This document shows positions 17,180-25,651 of a stretch of 25,976 nt of DNA, piece by piece (positions within the stretch are counted from its first letter, which is position 1; each line of letters starts with the position of its first letter). The notes below the pieces were generated by a model that saw nothing but the letters and a program-made list of their open reading frames with translations, was not told the DNA's origin and searched no databases. The DNA comes from an uncultured Bacteroides sp. (GTDB lineage Bacteria; Bacteroidota; Bacteroidia; Bacteroidales; Bacteroidaceae): the NCBI GenBank assembly GCA_900542985.1, contig UQPQ01000043.1, positions 1-25,976 of the forward strand. The letters run 5' to 3'. A program made the translations under genes and the position numbers.

Positions 17180-17357
17180 CTATTATTTGGTGAAAAAAAT
17201 TATAACAACCGAGCTTCGTTTTATAAAAGAATATTATCATTCTCCTATTTTAAGTTAATATCCCAAAAAAGATTTCAGGCTCCTTCTTTTCACAATTCTC
17301 CCGATATAATATACCAAAAATAACTTCACTCTTTCATTACTCTATGCAATTTATTCG

Positions 17358-17365
17358 TATATTTG
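17358..17365 (+). promoter_or_regulatory. -7 element of the mutAB promoter
   Basis: TATATTTG matches TAnnTTTG exactly and lies 69 bp before the mutA ATG. No TTG is at the -33 distance. Confidence 0.55.
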
Positions 17366-17434
17366 CCCTGCATGGGTTTACAATCATATGCATAGAGAAC
17401 ATTAAATCATAATATCAAAAAAACACTTTTCACT

Positions 17435-19297
17435 ATGGCAGATAGTAAAGAAACACTCTTTTCAGATTTTCCTTCCGTTTCCACACAAGAGTGGATGGAT
17501 AAAATCACAGTCGACCTAAAGGGAGCCGACTACGAAAAGAAGTTGGTATGGAAAACCAATGAAGGATTTAAAGTAAAACCCTTCTACCGTCAGGAAGACT
17601 TGGAAGGAATAAAAACCACAGAAGGACTTCCAGGACAGTTCCCTTATGTAAGAGGAAATAAAAAAGATGACAATACATGGTTTATCCGACAAGATATCCA
17701 AGTAAACAATCCTGCAGAAGCCAATGCCAAAGCACTCGATATTTTAAATAAAGGGATTGATTCATTAGGCTTCACAATCAAAGGCGACGAAGTAAGTGAA
17801 GAATTAGTTCGCGTACTATTAAAAGATATCTGCTGCGAATGTGTGGAACTGAACTTCTCCACTTGTCAGCGACACACCGTACAGTTAGCCAAAATCTTAG
17901 TGGGTTATTTTAAAGAAAAAGGATATAATCCCGAAAAGATTCAAGGTTCTGTCAACTTCGACCCTATCAGTAAAATGTTGAAGAAAGGAAAGGACCTTAC
18001 TTCTGTGATTGACTCAGCAAAAGAATTGGTAGAAGTTTTAGCTGAATATCCTAACTTCCGTTGTATTGCTGTCAACTCCCTCCTTCTGAACAATGCCGGA
18101 GCTTATATCTATCAGGAACTGGGGTATGCTCTCGCTTGGGGAAATGAATACTTAAGCAAACTGACAGAAGCCGGTGTTCCTGCTGATCTGGCTGCGAAAA
18201 AAATCAAATTCAATTTCGGTATCAGCTCCAACTATTTCATGGAAATAGCCAAATTCCGTGCAGCTCGTATGCTGTGGGCCAACATTGTCAACGAATACAA
18301 ACCTGCATGCAAATGTGCTTGTCAAATGCTTGCACATGCAGAAACATCCAGTTTCAACCTGACCTTGTTTGATGCACACGTCAACCTGCTCCGTACACAG
18401 ACAGAAGCAATGAGCGCCGCAATAGCAGGCATAAACTCTATCACCGTTACTCCTTTCGACAAGGCATACGAAACTCCGAATGATTTTTCTGAAAGAATTG
18501 CACGCAACCAGCAGTTGCTGCTGAAGGAAGAAGCACACCTCAACCGTATTGTAGACCCAGCAGCAGGTTCTTACTACATTGAAAACCTGACTGTAGCTAT
18601 TGCAAAACAGGCATGGGAACTGTTCTTGCAGACAGAGGATGAAGGTGGTATGCTGAAAGCGGTCTTATCTGAAAGTGTACAGAATGCAGTCAATGCCAGC
18701 AACAAGGCTCGTCATGAAGCTGTATCAAAACGAAAAGAAATTCTATTGGGAACCAACCAATATCCTAACTTCAACGAACTGGCAGGAGAAAAGACTCCGG
18801 TTTCTTCGTCATACAGTTGTGAAATCAAAGAAAAAGAAGATACAACTTTTGCAAAACTGAATACCGACCGTGCTGCAAGCGAATTCGAAGCGTTACGTTT
18901 GCAGACCGAACACTCTGGTAAACGTCCAAAAGCATTCATGCTTACTATCGGTAACTTGGCTATGCGTCAGGCACGTGCGCAGTTCTCCTGCAACTTCCTG
19001 GCATGTGCAGGCTATGAGGTAATAGACAACTTGGGCTTTGCTTCAGTAGAAGAAGGAGTAGAAGCTGCAATGAAAGCACAGGCAGACATTGTGGTTATCT
19101 GTTCCAGCGATGATGAATATGCAGAATATGCAATTCCTGCCTTCCAGGCTGTGAACGGACGTGCTATGTTTATCGTAGCCGGTGCACCGGCTTGTATGGA
19201 AGATCTGAAAGCTGCAGGCATTGAAAACTTCATCCATGTACGCTGCAACGTGTTAGAAACATTGAAAGAGTATAACGAAAAGTTAGGAGTAAAGTAG
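17435..19297 (+). CDS. mutA: Methylmalonyl-CoA mutase small (beta) subunit
   Basis: A 620-residue homologue of the catalytic subunit that has lost its active site. The barrel region (about 30-460) keeps the fold blocks [19 protein letters not shown] (261-279) and [14 protein letters not shown] (373-386). The C-terminal B12-like domain (about 495-620) lacks the DxHxxG cobalamin-binding motif, with [18 protein letters not shown] (503-520) in its place. That is the hallmark of the MutA subunit of alpha-beta mutases such as the Propionibacterium enzyme. It pairs with MutB to interconvert succinyl-CoA and (R)-methylmalonyl-CoA in propionate formation. The mutB ATG follows after 4 bp, and the mutA 3' end supplies its AGGAG site, so the two are translationally close. 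The ATG at 17435 has an A-rich leader. Confidence 0.96.
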   Translation: MADSKETLFSDFPSVSTQEWMDKITVDLKGADYEKKLVWKTNEGFKVKPFYRQEDLEGIKTTEGLPGQFPYVRGNKKDDNTWFIRQDIQVNNPAEANAKALDILNKGIDSLGFTIKGDEVSEELVRVLLKDICCECVELNFSTCQRHTVQLAKILVGYFKEKGYNPEKIQGSVNFDPISKMLKKGKDLTSVIDSAKELVEVLAEYPNFRCIAVNSLLLNNAGAYIYQELGYALAWGNEYLSKLTEAGVPADLAAKKIKFNFGISSNYFMEIAKFRAARMLWANIVNEYKPACKCACQMLAHAETSSFNLTLFDAHVNLLRTQTEAMSAAIAGINSITVTPFDKAYETPNDFSERIARNQQLLLKEEAHLNRIVDPAAGSYYIENLTVAIAKQAWELFLQTEDEGGMLKAVLSESVQNAVNASNKARHEAVSKRKEILLGTNQYPNFNELAGEKTPVSSSYSCEIKEKEDTTFAKLNTDRAASEFEALRLQTEHSGKRPKAFMLTIGNLAMRQARAQFSCNFLACAGYEVIDNLGFASVEEGVEAAMKAQADIVVICSSDDEYAEYAIPAFQAVNGRAMFIVAGAPACMEDLKAAGIENFIHVRCNVLETLKEYNEKLGVK

Positions 19298-19301
19298 TCT
19301 C

Positions 19302-21452
19302 ATGAAACCGAATTTTAAACACATTGATATATATGCCGGATTCCAGCCACAAAACGGAATGGAATGGCAAAAAGAAAATGGCATCACAGCCAACTGGAGA
19401 ACACCGGAACAGATTCAAGTAAAACCGGTATATACAAAAGAAGACTTGGAAGGCATGGAACATCTTAATTACGCAGCAGGTATTCCACCTTATCTGCGTG
19501 GTCCGTATTCCATGATGTATACTTTCCGTCCCTGGACTATCCGTCAGTATGCAGGATTCTCTACAGCAGAAGAATCGAATGCATTCTACCGCCGTAATCT
19601 GGCATCGGGACAAAAAGGTTTGTCTGTAGCCTTCGACCTTCCGACACATCGCGGTTACGACCCCGATCATCCGCGTGTAGTAGGTGATGTAGGTAAGGCT
19701 GGTGTATCTATCTGTTCATTGGAAAACATGAAAGTGCTGTTCGACGGTATTCCATTGAATAAGATGTCTGTTTCCATGACCATGAACGGTGCCGTACTTC
19801 CTGTTATGGCGTTCTACATCAATGCAGGTCTGGAACAAGGTGCCAAACTGGAAGAAATGGCAGGAACTATCCAAAACGATATTCTGAAAGAGTTCATGGT
19901 ACGTAATACCTATATTTATCCACCTGCATTTTCGATGAAGATTATTTCGGACATTTTCGAATATACATCACAGAAAATGCCGAAATTCAACTCTATCTCC
20001 ATTTCCGGATACCACATGCAGGAAGCGGGAGCAACAGCCGACATCGAATTGGCTTATACTCTTGCCGACGGTTTGGAATATCTTCGTGCCGGAGTAGCGG
20101 CAGGAATCGACATCGATGCATTTGCTCCTCGTCTGTCGTTCTTCTGGGCTATCGGTATGAACCACTTTATGGAAATTGCCAAGATGCGTGCTGCACGTAT
20201 GTTGTGGGCAAAGATTGTAAAACAGTTCAATCCAAAGAATCCGAAATCACTTGCCTTGCGTACTCACTCTCAGACTTCAGGATGGTCACTGACCGAACAG
20301 GATCCGTTCAACAATGTAGGACGAACTTGTATTGAAGCAATGGCTGCCGCACTGGGACATACTCAGTCTCTTCACACCAACGCTCTTGATGAAGCGATTG
20401 CCCTGCCAACCGACTTCTCTGCACGTATTGCACGTAATACTCAGATTTACATTCAGGAAGAAACACAAATCTGTAAGAATGTCGACCCGTGGGGAGGTTC
20501 TTATTATGTAGAATCTCTGACCAACGAACTGGCTCATCGTGCCTGGGAACATATCCAGGAAATCGAAAAGCTGGGCGGTATGGCCAAAGCAATCGAAACC
20601 GGTATTCCAAAGATGCGTATCGAAGAAGCAGCGGCACGTACACAGGCACGTATCGACTCAGGAGAACAGACTATCGTAGGTACCAATAAATACAGACTGG
20701 AAAAAGAAGACCCGATTGATATTCTTGAAGTCGACAACACAGCCGTACGTCAGGAACAGATTGAGAACTTACGCCGTCTGAAAGAAGGACGTAATCAGGA
20801 AGAAGTAGACAAAGCTCTGGCTGCTATCACCGAATGTGTCAAGACCGGAAAGGGTAATCTGCTGGAACTGGCAGTAGAAGCAGCAAGAGTACGTGCTACA
20901 TTGGGAGAAATTTCCGATGCCTGCGAAGTGGTAGTAGGACGTTATAAAGCAGTAATCAGAACTATATCAGGCGTGTATTCATCAGAAAGTAAAAAAGATG
21001 CAGATTTCGCACGAGCATGCGAACTGACCGAAGAATTTGCAAAGAAAGAAGGTCGACGCCCACGTGTCATGATTGCCAAAATGGGACAAGACGGACACGA
21101 CCGAGGTGCCAAAGTAGTAGCAACAGGATTTGCAGACTGCGGATTCGACGTAGACATGGGACCGCTGTTCCAGACTCCGGAAGAAGCAGCACGCGAAGCA
21201 GTGGAAAACGATGTCAATGCTGTAGGAGTTTCTTCTCTGGCAGCAGGACACAAGACACTGATTCCGCAAATTATTGCCGAACTGAAAAAATTGGGACGCG
21301 AAGATATCCTCGTCTTTGCCGGAGGAGTTATTCCAGCACAGGATTATGACTTCCTGTACAAAGCCGGAGTCATGGCAATCTTTGGTCCGGGTACATCTGT
21401 AGCCAAATCAGCTTGTCAGGTAATGGAGCTGTTACTCGATACTGAAGAATAA
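19302..21452 (+). CDS. mutB: Methylmalonyl-CoA mutase large (alpha, catalytic) subunit
   Basis: A 716-residue adenosylcobalamin-dependent isomerase. The TIM barrel (about 30-560) carries Tyr83 (RQYAGFSTA), Arg201 ([10 protein letters not shown]) and His238 ([10 protein letters not shown]). They match, with a constant offset of six, the known Propionibacterium active-site residues Tyr89, Arg207 and His244. The cobalamin domain (about 585-716) has the base-off DxHxxG motif at Asp597-Gly-His599-Asp-Arg-Gly602, with His599 as lower axial ligand. [17 protein letters not shown] and FGPGTSV near the C-terminus complete the B12 site. All expected catalytic residues are present. Neither meaB nor an epimerase gene lies next to it. 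A strong terminator follows. Confidence 0.98.
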   Translation: MKPNFKHIDIYAGFQPQNGMEWQKENGITANWRTPEQIQVKPVYTKEDLEGMEHLNYAAGIPPYLRGPYSMMYTFRPWTIRQYAGFSTAEESNAFYRRNLASGQKGLSVAFDLPTHRGYDPDHPRVVGDVGKAGVSICSLENMKVLFDGIPLNKMSVSMTMNGAVLPVMAFYINAGLEQGAKLEEMAGTIQNDILKEFMVRNTYIYPPAFSMKIISDIFEYTSQKMPKFNSISISGYHMQEAGATADIELAYTLADGLEYLRAGVAAGIDIDAFAPRLSFFWAIGMNHFMEIAKMRAARMLWAKIVKQFNPKNPKSLALRTHSQTSGWSLTEQDPFNNVGRTCIEAMAAALGHTQSLHTNALDEAIALPTDFSARIARNTQIYIQEETQICKNVDPWGGSYYVESLTNELAHRAWEHIQEIEKLGGMAKAIETGIPKMRIEEAAARTQARIDSGEQTIVGTNKYRLEKEDPIDILEVDNTAVRQEQIENLRRLKEGRNQEEVDKALAAITECVKTGKGNLLELAVEAARVRATLGEISDACEVVVGRYKAVIRTISGVYSSESKKDADFARACELTEEFAKKEGRRPRVMIAKMGQDGHDRGAKVVATGFADCGFDVDMGPLFQTPEEAAREAVENDVNAVGVSSLAAGHKTLIPQIIAELKKLGREDILVFAGGVIPAQDYDFLYKAGVMAIFGPGTSVAKSACQVMELLLDTEE

Positions 21453-21472
21453 TTTTACCCTCTTTAATAAAG

Positions 21473-21516
21473 AATCTCCTGAGTATCTTATGGATATTCA
21501 GGAGATTTTTATTTTA
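21473..21516 (+). terminator. Intrinsic terminator of mutAB
   Basis: AATCTCCTGA (21473-21482) pairs with TCAGGAGATT (21498-21507), followed by TTTTTATTTTAT. It begins 20 bp after the mutB stop. Confidence 0.9.
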
Positions 21517-21640
21517 TAAAATGTAACAGACACATAAGTTCCCCAAGAAATACATCCGTTTTTTAATAATAAACTTTCCAAATATCATTTACAATCCATA
21601 AAAAACGTATCTTTACCAATAAAACATACATTTAATCGCT

Positions 21641-22072
21641 ATGAAACTCTATTTTTCTTATTTGAAAATGATGCTTTGCATTGCAGTAACCGCTCTTTTT
21701 TCCGTTGGTTGCAACGAAAATACAAATGACTTTCCGCCACTCGAAGGAAATATCATGATTACCCAAGCTACCGAGCAAATACAAACCGCTCCTCAAACAG
21801 CTTCCGAGTGTACCATACATTTTACAACCTTGCAGGACTGGAATACCACGCTTTACATGGAAAAAGAAGAAGTAACCGATGAAGACTGGATAAGCATAAC
21901 CCCTACATCGGGCGAGAAAGGAGAACATGTTATTAAAGCGGTCTTACTCGCCAACGACAAGGATTACGACAGGCTAGCTACCATAACCATTCATTGCGGA
22001 GGGGAGTCGATAGAATGCCGCATTACCCAAACAAAATCCGATTCTCCTTCTGAGGATAAAGAGGATAAATAA
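21641..22072 (+). CDS. BACON-domain lipoprotein
   Basis: A 143-residue exported protein. Residues 1-23 form a lipoprotein signal with the lipobox SVGC and lipidated Cys24. The mature part (about 35-133) reads as one BACON domain, the small beta-sandwich common in Bacteroidetes surface proteins. It has W-containing DEDWISITPTSGEKGEHVIK (residues 80-99), followed by NDKDYDRLATITIHC and the closing IECRITQ strand. The tail is acidic (DSPSEDKEDK). BACON domains usually bind carbohydrate or act as spacers next to carbohydrate-active domains; none is fused here. It lies upstream of the GH110 gene but a terminator (22098-22143) separates them. A weak -7 box (TATCTTTA, 21608-21615) precedes it. A binding function is inference. 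Confidence 0.8.
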   Translation: MKLYFSYLKMMLCIAVTALFSVGCNENTNDFPPLEGNIMITQATEQIQTAPQTASECTIHFTTLQDWNTTLYMEKEEVTDEDWISITPTSGEKGEHVIKAVLLANDKDYDRLATITIHCGGESIECRITQTKSDSPSEDKEDK

Positions 22073-22097
22073 GATATATCGAGATATCTATAAGATG

Positions 22098-22143
22098 ACC
22101 TCCCAGACTTCTCCATTATGTACAGCAGTCTGTGGAGGTTTTC
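22098..22143 (+). terminator. Intrinsic terminator after the BACON lipoprotein gene
   Basis: ACCTCCCAGACT (22098-22109) pairs with AGTCTG plus GGAGGT (22127-22139, one bulged T), and TTTTC follows. It overlaps the far-upstream in-frame ATG of the next gene (22118), which argues against translation starting there. Confidence 0.78.
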
Positions 22144-22261
22144 TGATTTCTGTTATTACCTTTTTATACCCATTCGATACTTACCTTTAGGGTATATCCC
22201 CAATTATTTGTATCTTCGAACTCCATTTAAACAAATTATGATTAACACAAAAAATAGGATT

Positions 22262-24088
22262 ATGCAAAAAGTCATTATCTTTTCATTGTTTTTATTTCTA
22301 TCCTTTTCAACACTCCTCGCACAAAATGAAGAAAAGACACCACAGTCTAGAACCATTTCTCTGACAGATTACGGAATTAAACCAGGCAACAGCAAGTCTT
22401 TGGGATACAAGTTGTTTAAGGCCATTGAGAAAATAAATGGGAATAGAGACAAAAACGAGAATATTACCATTGAATTTGCTCCGGGAGTCTACCATTTTTA
22501 TCCCTCCCAAAAGATACAAAGGGAATATTACATCTCAAACCACGACCAAGACAATCCTAAGTTTGTGGGAATAGCTTTAGAGAATACTCAAAATATTACA
22601 ATAGACGGTAAAGGCTCTCAATTCGTATTTCACGGTGTAATGCTTCCATTATCTATATTGAATACTCAAAACTGCACAATAAAGAACTTAAGTATAGATT
22701 TCGAAAATCCTCATATATTCCAGATTGAGATTGTAGAAAACAATGGTACTGCAGGAATGGCTTTTCGTCCGGCCGAATGGGTAAAATATCGTATTACCCA
22801 GGATTCTATCTTCGAGGCTTACGGTGAAGGATGGACCGCACGCCCCAATTCTGGAATTGCTTTCGAAAAAAATACCAGACATATTGTGTATAACTCCAGC
22901 GACCTGTCCTATTCCACAAAAGGAATATATAAACTCAAGAAAGATAAATATGCAGATAAAGGAGAAATCCTTTATGCGCCCAACTGGAAAGATGAAAAGA
23001 AAACTCTTTTGCCGGGCACTATAGTAGCAATGAGAACATGGGAGCGGCCTACTCCAGGCGTGTTTGTCTCAAATTCAAAAGACATTATCCTCAACAATAT
23101 AAAAGTACATTATGCCCGCGGAATGGGACTTTTGGCTCAGCTTACGGAGAATATCACTCTTGACGGATTCTCGGTATGTCTGAAAGGAGATGACGACAAG
23201 CGATTTTTTACTACACAAGCCGATGCAACACACTTCTCGGGTTGCAAAGGTAAGATTGTATCTGTAAACGGATTATACGAAGGCATGATGGACGATGCAA
23301 TAAATGTACATGGCACTTATCTTAAAGTGGTGAAACGTATTGATGACCATACTCTGGTAGGCAGATATATGCATCATCAGACATGGGGATTCGACTGGGG
23401 ATTTGCAGGGGATGAGATTCAGTTCATTGCCTCACAGACTATGGAAGTGCTTGATGGAAGCAATAGAATCAAATCCATCACTCCCTACGATAAAGAATCA
23501 GTCAGCGGAGCCAAAGAATTCAAGATAATCTTTGAGAAGCCGGTCCATAAATCCATTTCCGAAAAAGGAGACTTCGGAATAGAAAATCTTACATGGACTC
23601 CCGAAGTTTACTTTGCAGGTAATACGATACGCAACAACCGTGCAAGAGGCAGCTTGTTCAGCACTCCGAAAAAGACTGTTGTGGAGAATAATATTTTTGA
23701 CCATACTTCAGGTACTGCCATTTTATTATGCGGAGATTGCAATGGATGGTTTGAAACAGGAGCATGCCGCGAGGTGATTATCAGAAACAACAAATTCATC
23801 AACTCTCTTACAAGTATGTTTCAGTTTACCAATGCAGTGATATCAATTTACCCTGAAATCCCCGACCTTAAAAAACAAATAAAATATTTCCATGGTGGAA
23901 AAAAAGGTGCCATCCAGATAACTGATAATGAATTTGATGTATTCGATGCTCCAATTCTCTATGCCAAGTCGGTAGACGGGCTTATGTTCAAGAATAATAT
24001 TATCAGAACAAATACCGAATATAAGCCTTTCCATTGGAACAAAAGCAAATTCCTGCTTGAAAGAGTCAACAACGCAGAATTGGAATAA
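22262..24088 (+). CDS. GH110 family alpha-1,3-galactosidase-type enzyme, secreted
   Basis: From the ATG at 22262 the protein has 608 residues, with signal peptide 1-20 (ends TLLA-Q). The frame is open to 22118, but that start falls inside a terminator; 22238 is a possible alternative. The chain is a right-handed beta-helix: repeated NITIDGKGSQFVFHG, NCTIKNLSIDF, DIILNNIKVHYARG and VVENNIFDHTSG coils. It matches the GH110 alpha-galactosidases that remove alpha-1,3-linked galactose, as in blood group B and related mucin epitopes. Likely catalytic acids are Asp321 (TTQADATHF) and Asp344-Asp345 (GMMDDAINVHG), numbered from 22262. It should act in the periplasm or outside the cell on host glycans. 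Codon use looks more AT-rich than in mutAB next door. Exact linkage preference is inferred from the family. Confidence 0.85.
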   Translation: MQKVIIFSLFLFLSFSTLLAQNEEKTPQSRTISLTDYGIKPGNSKSLGYKLFKAIEKINGNRDKNENITIEFAPGVYHFYPSQKIQREYYISNHDQDNPKFVGIALENTQNITIDGKGSQFVFHGVMLPLSILNTQNCTIKNLSIDFENPHIFQIEIVENNGTAGMAFRPAEWVKYRITQDSIFEAYGEGWTARPNSGIAFEKNTRHIVYNSSDLSYSTKGIYKLKKDKYADKGEILYAPNWKDEKKTLLPGTIVAMRTWERPTPGVFVSNSKDIILNNIKVHYARGMGLLAQLTENITLDGFSVCLKGDDDKRFFTTQADATHFSGCKGKIVSVNGLYEGMMDDAINVHGTYLKVVKRIDDHTLVGRYMHHQTWGFDWGFAGDEIQFIASQTMEVLDGSNRIKSITPYDKESVSGAKEFKIIFEKPVHKSISEKGDFGIENLTWTPEVYFAGNTIRNNRARGSLFSTPKKTVVENNIFDHTSGTAILLCGDCNGWFETGACREVIIRNNKFINSLTSMFQFTNAVISIYPEIPDLKKQIKYFHGGKKGAIQITDNEFDVFDAPILYAKSVDGLMFKNNIIRTNTEYKPFHWNKSKFLLERVNNAELE

Positions 24089-24094
24089 ATAATA

Positions 24095-24199
24095 AAAGGC
24101 GCCGGTAAACGTCGGAGACTTCAATCGACGTCGCCGGTTGTAAAGTCGCCGTTGTTGGCCGTACAGCCGGCGATGCCGAATGTGCAGCCGACGACGTCG
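24095..24199. repeat. GC-rich tandem repeats, period 21 bp
   Basis: Read on the minus strand, units of 21 bp begin at 24199, 24178, 24157 and 24136, with a degenerate fifth at 24115. The consensus is roughly CGRCRWCGYCGRCTGYAC plus three variable bases, and the first flank can self-pair (AGCCGACG with CGTCGGCT). The run starts seven bases after the GH110 stop codon and is far richer in GC than its surroundings. The arginine-rich frames crossing it are by-products of the repeat. Confidence 0.75.
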
Positions 24200-24273
24200 G
24201 CTAAAGCAAGCAAATAAAAACATGAATCTATGTTCATGGCAAAGAATGGCTTTCTTAATTGGATATAAAGAAA

Positions 24274-24314
24274 GAATGAGACCGTTTCAAAATGATTTTG
24301 AAACGGTCTCATTC
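24274..24314. terminator. 41-bp perfect palindrome, probable bidirectional terminator
   Basis: The arms 24274-24293 and 24295-24314 (GAATGAGACCGTTTCAAAAT and its exact complement) surround a single base. It lies between the convergent GH110 and NCS2 permease genes. No clean U-tract follows on the plus side, while TTCTTTCTTTAT follows on the minus side, so it fits best as terminator of the permease transcript and may serve both. Confidence 0.75.
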
Positions 24315-24337
24315 GCATATAATGATATCGACAAACA

Positions 24338-25624
24338 CTACATAAAAAACTTAAAGACGAATATCACAGCCAAAATATACATAGCCGGTGACAGTTTCTT
24401 AAAGTTTCCGCAGCATAAATTCAGTAATACATAGCTTATCATACCTAATACAATACCATCTGAGATACTATATGCCAGCGGCATAAAAATGATACAGATA
24501 AATGCAGGTATGGCTTCTGAATAATCCAGCAAATCGATTTTCTTGATAGAAGACATCATCATCAGTCCTACCAGAATCAAGACCGGAGCAGTAGCAGCTC
24601 CCGGAACAGCCAGAAAGAATGGGGCAAGAAACAGAGCCAGCAGGAAACATACGGCTGTAACAAAAGCGGTCAGTCCGCTACGTCCTCCTTCGCCTACTCC
24701 CGAAGCACTTTCCACAAATGTAGTAATGGTACTTGTTCCCAATATTGCACCGGCAGTTGTTCCAATGGCATCTACCAGAAAAGCCTGTTTCAGATGAGGT
24801 ATTTTTCCATTCTTATCGATCATACCTGCTTTTGTAGTTACTCCTACTAAAGTACCGATGGTATCAAACATATCCACAAACAGGAAAGTAAAGACTACCA
24901 CAACCATTTCCTTGGTAAAAATCTGGTCCCACTGGAACTGACAGAAGATAGGACTGATAGAAGGAGGAGCACTGATTACCCCATCCAAATGAGTAAGTCC
25001 CATCGGGATACCAATTACAGTAGTAAGCAAAATACCAAAAAGCAAAGCTCCGCGTACACGTTTAATCAGCAGAATAGAAGTAATGGCCAATCCTATCATT
25101 CCCAGCAATGGAGAGCCGGAAGTAATATTTCCCAGGCTGATTAAAGTGGCATCGTTATTCACAATGATACCGGCATTTTGCAAACCGATGAATGCAATAA
25201 ACAAACCGATACCCGCTCCAATGGCATTTTTCAATGTAGTCGGAAGCGCATCTACTATTTTCTCACGCAGGTTGGTAACAGTCAACAAAATAAAAATAAT
25301 ACCTTCTATCAATACAGCTGTCAGGGCAAACTGCCACGAGTAGCCTAAAGTAAGACAAACCGTATATGCAAAAAAGGCATTCAATCCCATACCGGGAGCC
25401 AATCCAAAAGGAAGCTTTGCATAAAAAGCCATCAACAAAGTAGCAAGAGCCGACGCCAAAACTGTAGTAGTAAACAAGGCTCCTTTGTCCATACCCGCAG
25501 CACTAAGTATATTCGGGTTCACTGCCAGAATATAGGCCATGGTCAGAAAAGTGGTAATACCAGCCAGAATTTCTGTACGTACACGGGTGACTTTAGAATC
25601 AAAACCAAATAATTTTTCAAGCAT
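24338..25624 (-). CDS. NCS2 family purine permease (AzgA/PbuG-like)
   Basis: A 428-residue inner-membrane protein with about 12-14 hydrophobic segments. The N-terminal block FGFDSKVTRVRTEILAGITT (6-25), FLTMAYILAVNP (26-37) and LPFGLAPGMGLNAFFAYTV (71-89) are the signature of the AzgA/PbuG/GhxP branch of NCS2, proton symporters for adenine, guanine or hypoxanthine. Later blocks FLFVDMFDTIGTLVGV and GTSTITTFVESASGVGEGGRSG carry the acidic and Gly/Ser residues of the substrate site. Length is typical. It lies 27 bp downstream of the DUF5020 outer-membrane gene on the same strand, with no promoter seen between, so the pair is probably one transcript. The exact nucleobase cannot be read from sequence. 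Confidence 0.92.
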   Translation of the reverse strand: MLEKLFGFDSKVTRVRTEILAGITTFLTMAYILAVNPNILSAAGMDKGALFTTTVLASALATLLMAFYAKLPFGLAPGMGLNAFFAYTVCLTLGYSWQFALTAVLIEGIIFILLTVTNLREKIVDALPTTLKNAIGAGIGLFIAFIGLQNAGIIVNNDATLISLGNITSGSPLLGMIGLAITSILLIKRVRGALLFGILLTTVIGIPMGLTHLDGVISAPPSISPIFCQFQWDQIFTKEMVVVVFTFLFVDMFDTIGTLVGVTTKAGMIDKNGKIPHLKQAFLVDAIGTTAGAILGTSTITTFVESASGVGEGGRSGLTAFVTAVCFLLALFLAPFFLAVPGAATAPVLILVGLMMMSSIKKIDLLDYSEAIPAFICIIFMPLAYSISDGIVLGMISYVLLNLCCGNFKKLSPAMYILAVIFVFKFFM

Positions 25625-25651
25625 GATAATTATTCCTTACCGAAAAACAAA

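Larger units (their letters stand above)
17125..17434. other. Divergent promoter region between the YidE-type gene and mutA
   Basis: A 310-bp AT-rich interval with the minus-strand promoter (17149-17179) and a plus-strand -7 box (17358-17365). No riboswitch-like conserved core is recognisable ahead of mutA. In particular I do not see a cobalamin-riboswitch B12 box. Confidence 0.55.

Noticed and set aside
17176..17434. Cobalamin riboswitch ahead of mutAB.
   Set aside because: The leader after the -7 box is only about 60 nt and AT-rich, and it lacks a recognisable B12 box.
17435..19297. MutA as a broken mutase because its DxHxxG motif is missing.
   Set aside because: Loss of the cobalamin motif is normal for the small subunit of two-subunit mutases. 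The frame is intact and the gene is paired with a complete mutB.
21017..21349. Arg/Ser-rich plus-strand frame of 110 codons inside mutB.
   Set aside because: It is a frame shadow of the catalytic cobalamin domain and has no independent signals.
24095..24199. Possible CRISPR-like array.
   Set aside because: The units are contiguous without unique spacers and diverge along their whole length. No cas gene is present.
23843..24223. Arginine-rich minus-strand frame through the 21-bp repeats, resembling a basic nucleic-acid-binding protein.
   Set aside because: The RRRRL-type pattern is produced by the 21-bp repeat, and the rest is antisense to the GH110 gene. No start signal is seen.
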